NCBI GenBank assembly: GCA_024330185.1
Contig: JANDLV010000001.1
Location: forward strand, 106,621-170,620
Reading direction: 5' to 3'
Origin: Candidatus Siliceabacter maunaloa
GTDB taxonomy: Bacteria; Actinomycetota; Thermoleophilia; Solirubrobacterales; Solirubrobacteraceae
DNA length: 64,000 bases
The notes under the pieces are model-generated. The model made no database searches, was not told the origin of the DNA, and saw only the letters and a program-made list of their open reading frames with translations. The stretch's first letter is position 1. Every line of letters begins with the position of its first letter. Below are positions 17,810 through 26,433 of the stretch, one piece after another. The position numbers and the translations under genes were made by a program.

Positions 17810-19021
17810 GTGAGCCCTTCCCGCCTGCCCACCACACCGCAGGTCCGCAGGCGTCGCCTGACGCTCGCCGGCGCGGTCGTGGCCGTTTGCCTGGTCGGCG
17901 TCGTGCTCGGCGCGCGTGCGGGAGGGCCGCCGGCGACCGAGCCGGTGCCCGGCCAGGAAGCCGGTCCACCGGCGGCGCCGGCGCCCGCACCGCGCGCTGA
18001 GTCGCCCGGGGAGGCCGAGCCCCCGGCTGCCGTGGTGGACGAGCTCCCGCTCAAGCAGCAGCTCGGCCAGCTCGTCGTGCTGCGCTTCGCGGGCACAGAG
18101 CTGCCGGGCTACGTGGAGGACATCCTGGCCGACGGCTGGGCCGCCGGGGTCATCCTGTTCGCCGACAACCTCACCTCCCCCGACCAGGCCAAGGCGTTGG
18201 CTGCCGATATCCAGGAGGCCGCGGGCGGCGACGCGCTGATCATGACCGACCAGGAGGGCGGGCCCATCCGCAACCTCGAGTGGCTCGGGCCCCGTCGAGC
18301 GGCCCCCGGGCAGGGCGACCCCGCCGCTGTGCGCGCCGTCCACCGCGAGGCCGGCGCCGGCCTGCGCGACCACGGCATCACGGTAGATCTCGCTCCCGTG
18401 GCCGACGTGCCGCTGGTCGACGGCTCTTTCATGGCCGGTCGGGCCTTCGCCGCCGATCCGCAGCAGGCGGCGGATCGCGTCGCCGCCGCCGTCGAGGGGC
18501 TCGACGAGAGCGACGTCGCCGCGACGCTCAAGCACTTCCCCGGCCTGGGCGGCGCCACGGTCAACACCGACGACGCCCCGGCCACCGTCGACCTCTCCGA
18601 GGGCGAGCTGACCGGCGCCGCCCTGGAACCCTTCCGCGCGGGCATCGAGGCGGGTGCCGGCCTGGTCATGCTGGGCAGCGCGCGCTACCCGGCGCTGGAC
18701 GACGAGCGCATCGCAATGCTCTCCCCGGCCGTCGTCGACGGCCTGCTGCGTGACGAGCTGGGCTTCGACGGGGTGGCCATCACCGACTCGCTGGAGGCCG
18801 ACGCCGTCACCGACGTGGCCGAGGTTGACGACGCGGCCGTGCAGGTGATCGAGGCCGGCGGCGACATCGCGCTGACCACCGGCCGCGGCTCTTGGATCCG
18901 CGTCTTCCGCGCCTACGAGGCGCGGGTCGAGGCGTCGCCCGCCTTTCGCGAGCGGGTGCGCGAGTCGGCCACGCGGGTGCTCGAGCTCAAGCGCTCGCTC
19001 GGGCTCGACGCGCCTGGGTGA
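17810..19021 (+). CDS. Membrane-anchored family 3 glycosidase (NagZ-like)
   Basis: The 403-residue protein has an N-terminal signal anchor (about residues 18-36), a Pro/Ala-rich linker, and a GH3 catalytic domain. The NagZ signature KHFPGLGGATVNTDDAP and the nucleophile aspartate in GVAITDSLEADAV are present, as is MTDQEGG. It probably removes N-acetylglucosamine from peptidoglycan fragments on the outside of the membrane. A TAGCAT box lies 12 bases before the GTG start, so the 5' leader would be very short. Confidence 0.85.
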   Translation: MSPSRLPTTPQVRRRRLTLAGAVVAVCLVGVVLGARAGGPPATEPVPGQEAGPPAAPAPAPRAESPGEAEPPAAVVDELPLKQQLGQLVVLRFAGTELPGYVEDILADGWAAGVILFADNLTSPDQAKALAADIQEAAGGDALIMTDQEGGPIRNLEWLGPRRAAPGQGDPAAVRAVHREAGAGLRDHGITVDLAPVADVPLVDGSFMAGRAFAADPQQAADRVAAAVEGLDESDVAATLKHFPGLGGATVNTDDAPATVDLSEGELTGAALEPFRAGIEAGAGLVMLGSARYPALDDERIAMLSPAVVDGLLRDELGFDGVAITDSLEADAVTDVAEVDDAAVQVIEAGGDIALTTGRGSWIRVFRAYEARVEASPAFRERVRESATRVLELKRSLGLDAPG

Positions 19022-19094
19022 AGTCGCACTCAGCGCACGGGGGACGCCTGTTCGACGCGAGTGTGAGCGCCGTCACGCCGGGTAGGGGTCGGCC

Positions 19095-19628
19095 ATGGCT
19101 GAAGATCCGACGCGCACGCAGCAGGCCCCCCACGAGCCCGCCGGCCGCGGGCGGGGTGAGGTCTACGAGGAGCAGCAGGTCGAGGCGGGGCCCTCCCGCC
19201 TCGAGCTGGCCGATCAGGCCCGCGGCAGCCGCAACTGGGCCTACGCCGCGGCCTTCCTGGGCATCCTCGCCGCCGGCCTGGCCGCGGTGGCCATCATCCT
19301 CGCCATGGACGACGAGGGCGGCGGCGGGCGGGAAGGCGCCTCCCGGAGCAGCGTGACCGAGCTGCGCGACGACGTCGAGGCGCTGCAGGAGCAGGTCGAC
19401 GAGGTCGAGGGGCAGGCCGAGGGCGCCGACGACGTCAGCGGGCAGGTCGAGGAGCTCGACGGCACGGTGGGCGAGCTGAGCAGCTCCCAGGAGTCCACCT
19501 CCGAGCAGCTCACCCAGCTCGAGGAGCGCGTCGACGAGGTGGCCCAGGACGCCGCGCAGGGTGGTTCGGGTGGCTCTGGCTCCGACGGCACCGGCGCGGG
19601 GGATCCCGCCCAGGAGGACGGTCCGTAG
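19095..19628 (+). CDS. Single-pass membrane protein with coiled-coil tail
   Basis: A 177-residue protein with a charged N-terminal region, one transmembrane helix (about residues 48-72, AYAAAFLGILAAGLAAVAII), and an acidic heptad-like coiled coil (VTELRDDVEALQEQVDEVEG onward). It ends in a Gly/Ser-rich tail. It resembles structural or anchoring proteins and has no enzymatic motif. Function unknown. Confidence 0.65.
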   Translation: MAEDPTRTQQAPHEPAGRGRGEVYEEQQVEAGPSRLELADQARGSRNWAYAAAFLGILAAGLAAVAIILAMDDEGGGGREGASRSSVTELRDDVEALQEQVDEVEGQAEGADDVSGQVEELDGTVGELSSSQESTSEQLTQLEERVDEVAQDAAQGGSGGSGSDGTGAGDPAQEDGP

Positions 19629-19658
19629 GCTCCGCGGCGGTCCTCGCTTCGCCGGCCG

Positions 19659-20282
19659 TCAGGGTGCGACCGCAAGCGGCGTCCCGCGCGACGGGACCTC
19701 CACGGCGAACAGGAACGCCCACGCGCAGCCGATGAGCACGAAGGCTCGCTGCCCGATGCCCGGGAGGTCGAGGCGCAGCGCCACGAGGACGGGCACGGTG
19801 GCGACCAGCGCGAGCGCCAGCAGCGCCACGGTCACGCGGAACCGCGCGCGGGGCACGAGGCGCACGCTGGCCAGTGCGGCCACGATGAGGCCGGCGAAGA
19901 GGAGCAGGGTCCCGAGGTCGTGCAGCCGCCCCTCGAGCGTCCGCTGCACGCCGGGCTGCAGCTCGCCGGCGACGGTCTGCGTGGCGAACAGCGTGGCGAC
20001 GACCGTGCCGGCGGCGGCAACGGCCAGGGCGACGGTGGTCAGGGCGCGGGCGATCGGGCGGCGGGGCGCCCGGGCGGCCAGCCAGGCGGCGGCGGCGAAG
20101 GCCACGGCCCAGGCCAGGAAGGCGGCAGCCTGCAGCGGTGCGGTCGAGCCGCGCGCGTACTCGCTGATGAAGTGCTCGCCCGGCGGGAGGTCGGCGCGCA
20201 GCGGGTGCTGGAGGGCGACCAGGGCGATGAAGGCCGCCAGCCCGAGAAGGACCGCGCCGCGCAGCCGCCGGTCGGTCGTCAG
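19659..20282 (-). CDS. DUF998-like membrane protein with a probable CTG start
   Basis: The frame encodes several membrane helices and the family-like stretch [20 protein letters not shown] near its N-terminus. The first ATG/GTG/TTG in frame is a GTG at 20105, which would delete that conserved part and one membrane helix. The region upstream stays open to a CTG at 20282 that overlaps the msrA stop as CTGA, the same geometry as the ATGA/GTGA junctions elsewhere here. I therefore propose 207 residues from CTG. The DUF998 assignment is by pattern only. Confidence 0.55.
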   Translation of the reverse strand: MTTDRRLRGAVLLGLAAFIALVALQHPLRADLPPGEHFISEYARGSTAPLQAAAFLAWAVAFAAAAWLAARAPRRPIARALTTVALAVAAAGTVVATLFATQTVAGELQPGVQRTLEGRLHDLGTLLLFAGLIVAALASVRLVPRARFRVTVALLALALVATVPVLVALRLDLPGIGQRAFVLIGCAWAFLFAVEVPSRGTPLAVAP

Positions 20283-20938
20283 GCGCTCGTCCCTGTCCCG
20301 ACCGGGCAGCTGACGCCCGTGCCGCCCAGGCCGCAGTAGCCGCCCGGCACCTTGTGCAGGTACTGCTGGTGGTGGTCCTCGGCGTAGAAGAACGCCTCGG
20401 ACGGGGTGATCTCGGTGGTGATCTCGCTCCGGCCGTCGGCGCTCAGGGCCTCCGCGTACAGCTCACGTGAACGCTCCGCGGCCGCTGCCTGGGCGTCGGA
20501 GGTCGTGTAGATGCCCGAGCGGTACTGGGTGCCCACGTCGTTGCCCTGGCCCATGCCCTGCGTGGGGTCGTGGCCCTCCCAGAAGCGGCGCAGGATCTCC
20601 TCGAAGGAGACCTCGGCCGGCCGGAAGACCACGAGCACGACCTCGTTGTGGCCCGTGCGACCCGAGCAGACCTCCTCGTAGGTGGGGTTGGGCGTGTAGC
20701 CGGCCGCGTAGCCCACGGCCGTGGTGAACACGCCGGGGATCTGCCAGAACACCCGCTCGGCGCCCCAGAAGCAGCCCATGCCCACGACCACCTGCTCGGT
20801 CTCGTCGGGGAACGGCGGGCGCAGCGGGGCGTCCAGCACGGCGTGGCCCTCGGGCACGGGCATGGGGCTCGAGCGGCCCGGGAGCGCCTCTTGGGGCTCC
20901 GGCATCTTCGTCTTGTGCCTGAGCAGGAAGTTGAGCAT
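20279..20938 (-). CDS. msrA: Peptide methionine sulfoxide reductase A
   Basis: MsrA repairs oxidised methionine (S-sulfoxide) in proteins. The 219-residue protein closely follows the long enterobacterial type: [12 protein letters not shown] leader, active-site C56 in [32 protein letters not shown], and C-terminal recycling cysteines in [16 protein letters not shown] 20938 gives the usual N-terminus; a longer start exists upstream but adds a non-conserved stretch. It is divergent from the GGDEF gene, with a palindrome between them. Confidence 0.93.
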   Translation of the reverse strand: MLNFLLRHKTKMPEPQEALPGRSSPMPVPEGHAVLDAPLRPPFPDETEQVVVGMGCFWGAERVFWQIPGVFTTAVGYAAGYTPNPTYEEVCSGRTGHNEVVLVVFRPAEVSFEEILRRFWEGHDPTQGMGQGNDVGTQYRSGIYTTSDAQAAAAERSRELYAEALSADGRSEITTEITPSEAFFYAEDHHQQYLHKVPGGYCGLGGTGVSCPVGTGTSA

Positions 20939-20956
20939 CGCGGCCTTTGGTCGGGT

Positions 20957-20971
20957 CCTACCCAGGGTAGG
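20957..20971. promoter_or_regulatory. Palindrome in the msrA / GGDEF divergent region
   Basis: CCTACCC-A-GGGTAGG is a perfect 7-bp-arm palindrome 19 bases upstream of msrA and about 80 bases upstream of the GGDEF start. On the minus strand it contains TACCCT, a possible -10 box for msrA, so a bound regulator could control the promoter. Confidence 0.45.
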
Positions 20972-21051
20972 CCCCGGCCGCATTGCGCCGAGCGCGTGGG
21001 TGCATCGCTCAAGGCCGGTCCCGCCCGGCGCCGATACCGACGGCGATCAGC

Positions 21052-22581
21052 ATGTGGCGCGCACGCACCGACCCCGAGCCGGCTCCCGGCCGCCTTGCCG
21101 GCTGGGAGGCCTGGCTCACCGTCGCCACGGCCGTCCTCCTGGCCGCGCTGATCGTGGTGGGCTGGGGGCTGGCGCCCGAGGCGGCGCGCTCCACGTTCGT
21201 GGACGCCGGCTGGCTCGTGGGGTTGGGCTGCGTCCTGGTCCTGGTCGTCCACCTGGCCGCCAATCCTGCGCTCGGGCGCCCCGTGCGCCGCGCCTGGGCC
21301 ACCCTGGGCGCCGGGGGCGGGGTGATCTGGACGGTCGTCGCACTGAGCGCCTTCCTGCCCCTCGTGGCGCCGGAGGCCGCGCGCGCCGCCCAGCCGGCGC
21401 AGGCGCCGCTGGTGCTCGCGGCGCTCATCCTCCTGGTCGTAGGCCTGCACCGCTTCCCCGCCGTACCGGCCACGGCCGCGGATCGCCTGCGCCAGTGGGT
21501 CGAGGGCGCCATCGTCTTCGCGGGCACCGCGCTGGTCTTCTGGGAGCTCGTCGTCGCCGACGACCTGGCCGACGCGAGGGGGACGCTCCCCTTCGACCAG
21601 GTCGTGCTCACCCTCCTCACGCCGGGGCTTCTTGCCGTGCTCATGGTCTCCGTGCTGGCCGCGGTGGCCCGCGAGCGCGAGGCCGAGGCGCGCCGCGTGC
21701 TGGGTCGCCTGGCCGCCGGCGCGCTGGTGATCATGGCCGCCGGCTGCGTGCGCGCGCTGAGCGGCTTCGCGCCGGCGGCCGCCCCGCCGCTGTGGGACGT
21801 CGCCGCGCCCTGGGCCGGGGTCGTGATGGTCGCGGCGGCCGCCGCGCACGAGGCTGCCCGCGTGCGCCACGGTGACCGGCCCACGGCCGCCGTGGCACCG
21901 GGGCGCGAGGTGCGCGCGCTGGGACTCCTGGCCGGGGTGGCGGTGGTGGCGGGCTACGCGATGCTGCTAGCCAGCGGCCTGCGTGAGGCCGACTTGCGCG
22001 TGGGCGGCCTGCTCGTCGGCGCGGCGGCGATCACAGCGCTGCTCATGGCCCGCCAGTGGCTCACCCTGCGCGAGAAAGCAGCGCTCTCGGCCCGCCTGGC
22101 CACCCAGGCGCTGACCGACGAGCTGACAGGTCTGGGCAACCGCCGCGCGTTGCTGGAGGCCGGGGCCGACCCGGTCGAAGGCCTGGCGGTCGTGGTCTTC
22201 GACGTCGACGACTTCAAGGCCGTCAACGACACCCACGGCCACGCGGTGGGCGACGCCGTCCTACGTGAGATCGCCGCTCGCTGCCGGCGCGAGGTGCGCG
22301 GGGGCGACGTCCTGGGGCGCCTGGGCGGCGACGAGTTCGTCGTCCTGCTGCCCGGCGCCGGGGTGGAGGGAGCCCGGCGGGTGGGCGACGCGCTGGGCGC
22401 CGCGGTCGCCGCTGCGCCCATCGACGCCGGCGGCGTCGCGGTGCCGGTCACCGTCAGCCTCGGCGTCGCCGCAGCACCACCCGAGGACCTGACGGCGCTC
22501 CTCGCCCGCGCCGACCAGGCCCTCTACGAGGCCAAGCGTGCGGGCCGCGACGTCGTCACCCGTGTGGCGGACGGCGTCTGA
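21052..22581 (+). CDS. Membrane diguanylate cyclase
   Basis: The 509-residue protein has an N-terminal region with about nine or ten hydrophobic helices (to residue about 340), then a complete GGDEF domain ([42 protein letters not shown]). The product-inhibition site RxxD is intact (RGGD five residues before GGDEF). It should therefore make cyclic di-GMP under feedback control in response to a membrane signal. ATG 21052 is chosen because upstream codons lie in the msrA promoter region. No obvious effector gene is adjacent; the EAL gene at the left end is broken. Confidence 0.88.
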   Translation: MWRARTDPEPAPGRLAGWEAWLTVATAVLLAALIVVGWGLAPEAARSTFVDAGWLVGLGCVLVLVVHLAANPALGRPVRRAWATLGAGGGVIWTVVALSAFLPLVAPEAARAAQPAQAPLVLAALILLVVGLHRFPAVPATAADRLRQWVEGAIVFAGTALVFWELVVADDLADARGTLPFDQVVLTLLTPGLLAVLMVSVLAAVAREREAEARRVLGRLAAGALVIMAAGCVRALSGFAPAAAPPLWDVAAPWAGVVMVAAAAAHEAARVRHGDRPTAAVAPGREVRALGLLAGVAVVAGYAMLLASGLREADLRVGGLLVGAAAITALLMARQWLTLREKAALSARLATQALTDELTGLGNRRALLEAGADPVEGLAVVVFDVDDFKAVNDTHGHAVGDAVLREIAARCRREVRGGDVLGRLGGDEFVVLLPGAGVEGARRVGDALGAAVAAAPIDAGGVAVPVTVSLGVAAAPPEDLTALLARADQALYEAKRAGRDVVTRVADGV

Positions 22582-22591
22582 CCGGGCCGGC

Positions 22592-23629
22592 TCAGCCGCC
22601 GGGGTCCAGCAGCTGCAACGTGCCGTCGGTGCGCGAGGCGATGAACAGGCGGCCGCCACCGGGCGTCACCGCGAGCGTGTTGGGCTGGCGGACCGTGGGA
22701 AAGCGGCGCAGGACCTGCGGCACGTCGGCCGCGTTGAGCTCGACGACCTCGTTGCGCCCGGTCAGCGTGACCCAGACGCGCCCGCGCTCGCGATCGATGG
22801 CGATGCCGTAGGGCGAGCCGGGCAGCTCGAGGCGCCCCACGAACTTCAGGCGCGGCTGGGTCTCGTAGACGAGGACGGCATCGCCGCGGGTGTCGGTGAC
22901 GAAGAGGCGGCCCTCGTCGTCGCGCACGACGTGCGTCGGGCCCAGGCCCGCGTTCTGGGAGCCCTGGGCCTGCAGGTCCTCCTCGAGGCTGAAGAGCTCC
23001 AGGGTGTACGCGCGCACCGAGACGATGCCGATCTCGTCATCGAGCTCGATCACGCCACCGGGCTGCACGTCGACGGGCACCTGGCGCACGAGCCGGCCGT
23101 CCTCGACGACCGACAGGGTGGAGCTGAACTCGTCGCCGACGTAGATGCGATCGTCGAGGAAGGCGACGTCGTGGGGGTTCTCGCCGACCTCGGTCATCCG
23201 CGTCTCGCCGTCGGGCAGGGACACCTCGACCAGCGTGTTGGCGTCCTCGGCGGGGACGAGGACGGGACCACCGGGCTCGGCCAGGGCGAGATGGCGCGGC
23301 GCGGAGGGGATGCGCACGCGCTCGGTGATCTCGCCACTGACGCCGTTGACCAGCACCAGCTCGCCGGGTTCGCGCGTTCCGACGGCGACCAGCCCGGTCT
23401 GGGGGTCGAAGGCCACCCCCTCGGGACCCTCGCCGACCTCGATGATCTCCCCCGGCGTCGTGCCCTCCACCGCGGGGGAGACCGCGGGCTCCGCGGCCTC
23501 GGGTGGGTAGGGCAGGGCCGACGCGTCGGCGCTCGGCGTCTCGCCGCCGTTGTCCTCCTCCTCGCCGCAGGCCAGCAGGGCCAGGGGCAGGATGAGCAGG
23601 GCGGCGAGGACGAGCAGGACGCGGTGCAT
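22592..23629 (-). CDS. Beta-propeller lipoprotein
   Basis: The 345-residue protein starts with a lipoprotein signal (LPLALLACGEE, lipobox cysteine about residue 21) and an acidic linker. Repeated beta-propeller-like blades follow, with motifs such as GPEGVAFDPQTGLVAVG, NPHDVAFLDDRIYVG, GPTHVVRDDEGRLFVTD and SPYGIAIDRERGRVWVT. These resemble YVTN/NHL repeats, usually protein- or ligand-binding surfaces outside the cell. A TACGGT box nine bases upstream suggests a nearly leaderless mRNA. Function unknown. Confidence 0.75.
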   Translation of the reverse strand: MHRVLLVLAALLILPLALLACGEEEDNGGETPSADASALPYPPEAAEPAVSPAVEGTTPGEIIEVGEGPEGVAFDPQTGLVAVGTREPGELVLVNGVSGEITERVRIPSAPRHLALAEPGGPVLVPAEDANTLVEVSLPDGETRMTEVGENPHDVAFLDDRIYVGDEFSSTLSVVEDGRLVRQVPVDVQPGGVIELDDEIGIVSVRAYTLELFSLEEDLQAQGSQNAGLGPTHVVRDDEGRLFVTDTRGDAVLVYETQPRLKFVGRLELPGSPYGIAIDRERGRVWVTLTGRNEVVELNAADVPQVLRRFPTVRQPNTLAVTPGGGRLFIASRTDGTLQLLDPGG

Positions 23630-23638
23630 GGACACGGG

Positions 23639-23644
23639 ACCGTA
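23639..23644 (-). promoter_or_regulatory. TACGGT -10 box for the propeller lipoprotein
   Basis: TACGGT on the minus strand lies nine bases before the ATG at 23629, fitting TAnnnT-N6-9-start. Confidence 0.5.
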
Positions 23645-23752
23645 TCCGACTGTCCGGCCAGACACGCCGGCCGCCGCACGCCCGGTTGGTCTGCGCGCGC
23701 TGCCACACGGTGGGCGCAGCCGCTGCGACGGCGGCGCGTCCGTGCCGCCCGC

Positions 23753-23758
23753 TAGGGT
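23753..23758 (+). promoter_or_regulatory. TAGGGT -10 box, leaderless type
   Basis: TAGGGT ends seven bases before ATG 23766. No Shine-Dalgarno sequence precedes the ATG, which supports initiation on a leaderless mRNA. Confidence 0.6.
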
Positions 23759-23765
23759 CGCCGGC

Positions 23766-24227
23766 ATGCCACGACCGCTCCGCGCGGCGCTCCTCACACT
23801 CGTCGCCGGTGCCGTCGCCGCCGGGTGCGGCGGCGACGCCGAGGAGCGAAACGCCTACGTCGACCAGGTCAACCGCGCCCAGCAGTCCTTTGCCGACACG
23901 GTGCAGGAGCTGGCGGGCCAGATCACCGAGCAGAGCACCACCGACGCCGACCGCGAGACGCTCGGGCGCTTCGAGACGGCGATCGACGGGGTCGTCGAGG
24001 ATCTGAGCTCGATCGAGCCCCCCGAGGAGGTCTCGACCCAGCACGGCGAGCTCGTGGAGACGATCGACGGCTACGGTGGCGAGGTCTCCGCTGCGGTCGA
24101 CGCGCTGGAGGACGACGAGCCCGACGAGCTCCTGAGCGCCCAGCGCGATCTGCTCGAGGCCACGGGCGACGTCAGCGCGGACATCAACCGCTCCATCGGC
24201 GAGATCAACGGCAGACTGCAGGATTAG
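23766..24227 (+). CDS. Helical lipoprotein of unknown function
   Basis: The 153-residue product has a lipoprotein signal peptide with cysteine in VAAGCGGD (residue 21). Long charged helices follow, rich in Glu, Asp, Gln and Thr, without enzymatic motifs. It probably forms a helical bundle on the outer face of the membrane. The 28-residue membrane peptide gene at 24233 follows after five bases and may be part of the same unit. Confidence 0.7.
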   Translation: MPRPLRAALLTLVAGAVAAGCGGDAEERNAYVDQVNRAQQSFADTVQELAGQITEQSTTDADRETLGRFETAIDGVVEDLSSIEPPEEVSTQHGELVETIDGYGGEVSAAVDALEDDEPDELLSAQRDLLEATGDVSADINRSIGEINGRLQD

Positions 24228-24232
24228 CTCGC

Positions 24233-24319
24233 GTGTCCCCGTTCTGGATCTGGGTGCAGGCCCTCATCGTGCTCTTCGTGATCGCCGGCATCGTGATCGC
24301 CGCCGTGCGGCTTCTGTAG
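24233..24319 (+). CDS. 28-residue single-helix membrane peptide
   Basis: GTG 24233 opens a short frame reading VSPFWIWVQALIVLFVIAGI then VIAAVRLL and stop. It forms one hydrophobic helix with a Trp-rich N-terminus and a single arginine near the C-terminus, a credible small membrane protein. It begins five bases after the lipoprotein stop. Its 3' end and stop codon are inside a strong terminator-like hairpin. Confidence 0.5.
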   Translation: MSPFWIWVQALIVLFVIAGIVIAAVRLL

Positions 24320-24332
24320 AGAAGCCGCACGG
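24303..24332 (+). terminator. 13-bp-arm hairpin overlapping the end of the small peptide gene
   Basis: Arms CCGTGCGGCTTCT and AGAAGCCGCACGG are perfectly complementary around the loop GTAG, and the loop contains the TAG stop codon of the 28-residue frame. There is no T tract. It most likely ends the lipoprotein transcript ahead of the usp promoter at 24351. Confidence 0.75.
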
Positions 24333-24350
24333 ATTCACCGGACGGACCAC

Positions 24351-24356
24351 TAGGGT
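24351..24356 (+). promoter_or_regulatory. TAGGGT -10 box for the universal stress protein
   Basis: TAGGGT ends eight bases before ATG 24365, with no ribosome site between, the leaderless pattern. Confidence 0.55.
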
Positions 24357-24364
24357 CCGGCGCC

Positions 24365-24808
24365 ATGTTCGAGTCGATCGTGGTGGGGACCGACGGGTCG
24401 CAGACGGCGACCGAGGCGGTGCGGCAGACCATCGAGCTCGCGAGCTCGGTGGGCGCACGGGTGGAGATCGTGAGTGCGTACGAGCCGGTGAGCCGCGAGC
24501 GCCCGCGCGAGGACGGTGAGCAGGCGCCCGAGGACATGCAGTGGATGGTCAACCAGCGTGAAGAGGTCGACGCGACGCTGGCCGAGGCGGCCAAGGTCGC
24601 GCAGCGCGCCGGGGTGCACAGCGCGACCTACGCACGCCAGGGCGACCCGGCCGACGCGGTCCTCGACGTCGCCGAGGAGCAGGGCGTCGATCTGATCGTC
24701 GTCGGCAACAAGGGCATGACGGGCGCGGAGCGCTTCCTGCTGGGCTCGGTGCCCAACAAGGTCTCCCACCACGCGCCCTGCTCGGTCCTGATCATCCGCA
24801 CCACGTAG
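24365..24808 (+). CDS. Universal stress protein (UspA family)
   Basis: The 147-residue single-domain protein begins FESIVVGTDGSQTATEAV and carries the ATP-binding signature G-x2-G-x9-G-S (GNKGMTGAERFLLGS) near its C-terminus, so it should bind ATP and help survival under stress or non-growth. It is monocistronic, between a terminator hairpin and the 36-bp repeat array. Confidence 0.9.
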   Translation: MFESIVVGTDGSQTATEAVRQTIELASSVGARVEIVSAYEPVSRERPREDGEQAPEDMQWMVNQREEVDATLAEAAKVAQRAGVHSATYARQGDPADAVLDVAEEQGVDLIVVGNKGMTGAERFLLGSVPNKVSHHAPCSVLIIRTT

Positions 24809-24823
24809 GTAACGTCGCCGCAG

Positions 24824-24931
24824 GTCCGAACTTGAGAGGACCGGAGGCGAAAGCCGTTTGTCCGAACTTGAGAGGACCGGAGGCGAAAGCCGTTTGTCCG
24901 AACTTGAGAGGACCGGAGGCGAAAGCCGTTT
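24824..24931. repeat. Three perfect tandem copies of a 36-bp repeat
   Basis: Units at 24824-24859, 24860-24895 and 24896-24931 are identical. Each begins GTCCGAACTTGAGAGGACCG and ends GGCGAAAGCCGTTT, which holds a GGC-GAAA-GCC tetraloop hairpin followed by T residues. A second possible stem joins GGTCC and GGACC. The array fills the gap between the convergent usp and subtilase genes, and the subtilase stop codon is made across its right boundary. There are no spacers, so it is not a CRISPR array. Confidence 0.95.
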
Positions 24932-26327
24932 ACCGCGGGCGTGTCGCCGCCGCTGCGTCCACGAGCCCGTGGCCGTAGAGACTGCGGCTGCCCAGGTCGC
25001 GCGCGGTGTCCTCGATGTGCAACTCGACCTCCTTGGGCTTGGGGTCGTCACCCAGAACGCCGCTGGCCAGGACGAGCGCGATGGTGCCCGCGACGTGCGG
25101 GGAGGCCATCGAGGTGCCCTCGTAGTCCCGGGGGAGCAGGAACTCGTCCACCTGCCCGTCGAAGGTCATCTGCACGATGTTGCGCCCGTCGTTGTCCAGC
25201 GAGCAGCGGGGGTCGTCGGGCACGTTGGCGTCGCGCCCGCCGCCGGGGGCGACGACATCCACCATCCGCCCGGCGTTGGAGTACTCGGCCAGGCAGCCCG
25301 ACTCCGTCGTGGCGCCGACGGCGATGACGCCGGGCGCTCGCGCCGGGTAGGGGACGCTGTCGGCGGCCGAGTTGCCGCTGGCGGCGACCACGTTGACGTC
25401 CTTCTCGCGCGCGTACTCGATCGCCTCGAGCAGGTTGGGGATGTCGCGGGCCTCGATCTCGTCGTCGAACTCGATCGACAGGTTGATCACGTCGGCGCCT
25501 TCGCGCGCGGCGAAGCGGACCGCGCGGGCGATGTCGTCGCTGTCGCCGAAGCCCTCGCTGTCCAGCACGCGGAGCGGCATGATCCGCGAGCCGTAGGCCA
25601 GGCCGGTCACGCCGACGCCGTTGTCGGTGCGCTCGGCGATCGTGCCCGCGATGTGCGTGCCGTGGCCGGAGGTGTCGAGTGGGTAGGGGCTGTCGCGCAG
25701 GAAGTCGCGTCCGCGCACGAACTGCGAGCGGGTGAAGTCCGGCGAGAGCTCGTAGCGTCCGTCGTCGCGGTAGGCCACGCCGGAGTCGATGACCGCCACG
25801 ACGGTCCCCTTGCCGCCCGCGCGGCCGGCCTCGCGCAGGTTGGTCCACGCGTCGGGCGCGTTGACGCCGTGGGCGGCCAGGAAGTTCCACTGGACGGCCT
25901 CCCAGCCCGCGCCCGCGCCCGGGTCGTCCGGGGTGTAACCGGCGGCGCGGCCGACATGGTTGGGCACGGCCGAGACGACGTCCTCGCGCTCGCGCAGCGT
26001 GCGCAGCGCCTGCTCGCCGTCGGCGCCCGGGGGGAGTCCCATCAGGCGGGTGTGGGGGCCGGAGACGCGCAGCAGCCCGCCATCGACGGCTGCGGCGGCG
26101 GCCACGCGGCCCTCCTCCCCCGCATCGTCCGCGAACTCCACGATGACCTGGAGCGGACGCACCGGCGCGACCTCGCCGTCCTTGGTGGGCCCGGCGACGC
26201 GGTCGGTGGTGTCGGCCAGGCCCGCGGGCACGGCCGGCGCCGCGGTCTGGGCCGACGCCGCGGGCGCGGCGGCCAGGGCGGCCACCACGACGGCGAGGGT
26301 GAGGGATGAGCGGGCGGGGACTGGCAT
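24930..26327 (-). CDS. Secreted subtilisin-like serine protease
   Basis: The 465-residue preproprotein has a signal peptide (residues 1-26, cleavage after ASA), a propeptide-like N-region (about 55-125), and an S8 catalytic domain. D181 (VVAVIDSG), H222 (SGHGTH), oxyanion N319 (AASGN) and S406 (GTSMASP) are all present, so it should be active outside the cell. ATG 26327 is used because it starts the signal peptide. Its last codons abut the 36-bp repeat array, whose final bases supply part of the TAA stop. Confidence 0.92.
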   Translation of the reverse strand: MPVPARSSLTLAVVVAALAAAPAASAQTAAPAVPAGLADTTDRVAGPTKDGEVAPVRPLQVIVEFADDAGEEGRVAAAAAVDGGLLRVSGPHTRLMGLPPGADGEQALRTLREREDVVSAVPNHVGRAAGYTPDDPGAGAGWEAVQWNFLAAHGVNAPDAWTNLREAGRAGGKGTVVAVIDSGVAYRDDGRYELSPDFTRSQFVRGRDFLRDSPYPLDTSGHGTHIAGTIAERTDNGVGVTGLAYGSRIMPLRVLDSEGFGDSDDIARAVRFAAREGADVINLSIEFDDEIEARDIPNLLEAIEYAREKDVNVVAASGNSAADSVPYPARAPGVIAVGATTESGCLAEYSNAGRMVDVVAPGGGRDANVPDDPRCSLDNDGRNIVQMTFDGQVDEFLLPRDYEGTSMASPHVAGTIALVLASGVLGDDPKPKEVELHIEDTARDLGSRSLYGHGLVDAAAATRPR

Positions 26328-26433
26328 GCGCGGATATGTGAACACGCGGATGGTGCCCCGAGTTTCGGGGTGCGACCATGCCCTACCGTGATCGGGCCGC
26401 CGGCTGGCGCGTGCACCGTCATCGTAGGTACCG

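Noticed and set aside
24824..24931. Possible CRISPR array (36-bp direct repeats)
   Set aside because: The units are directly adjacent with no spacers, and there are no cas genes; it is a plain tandem repeat.
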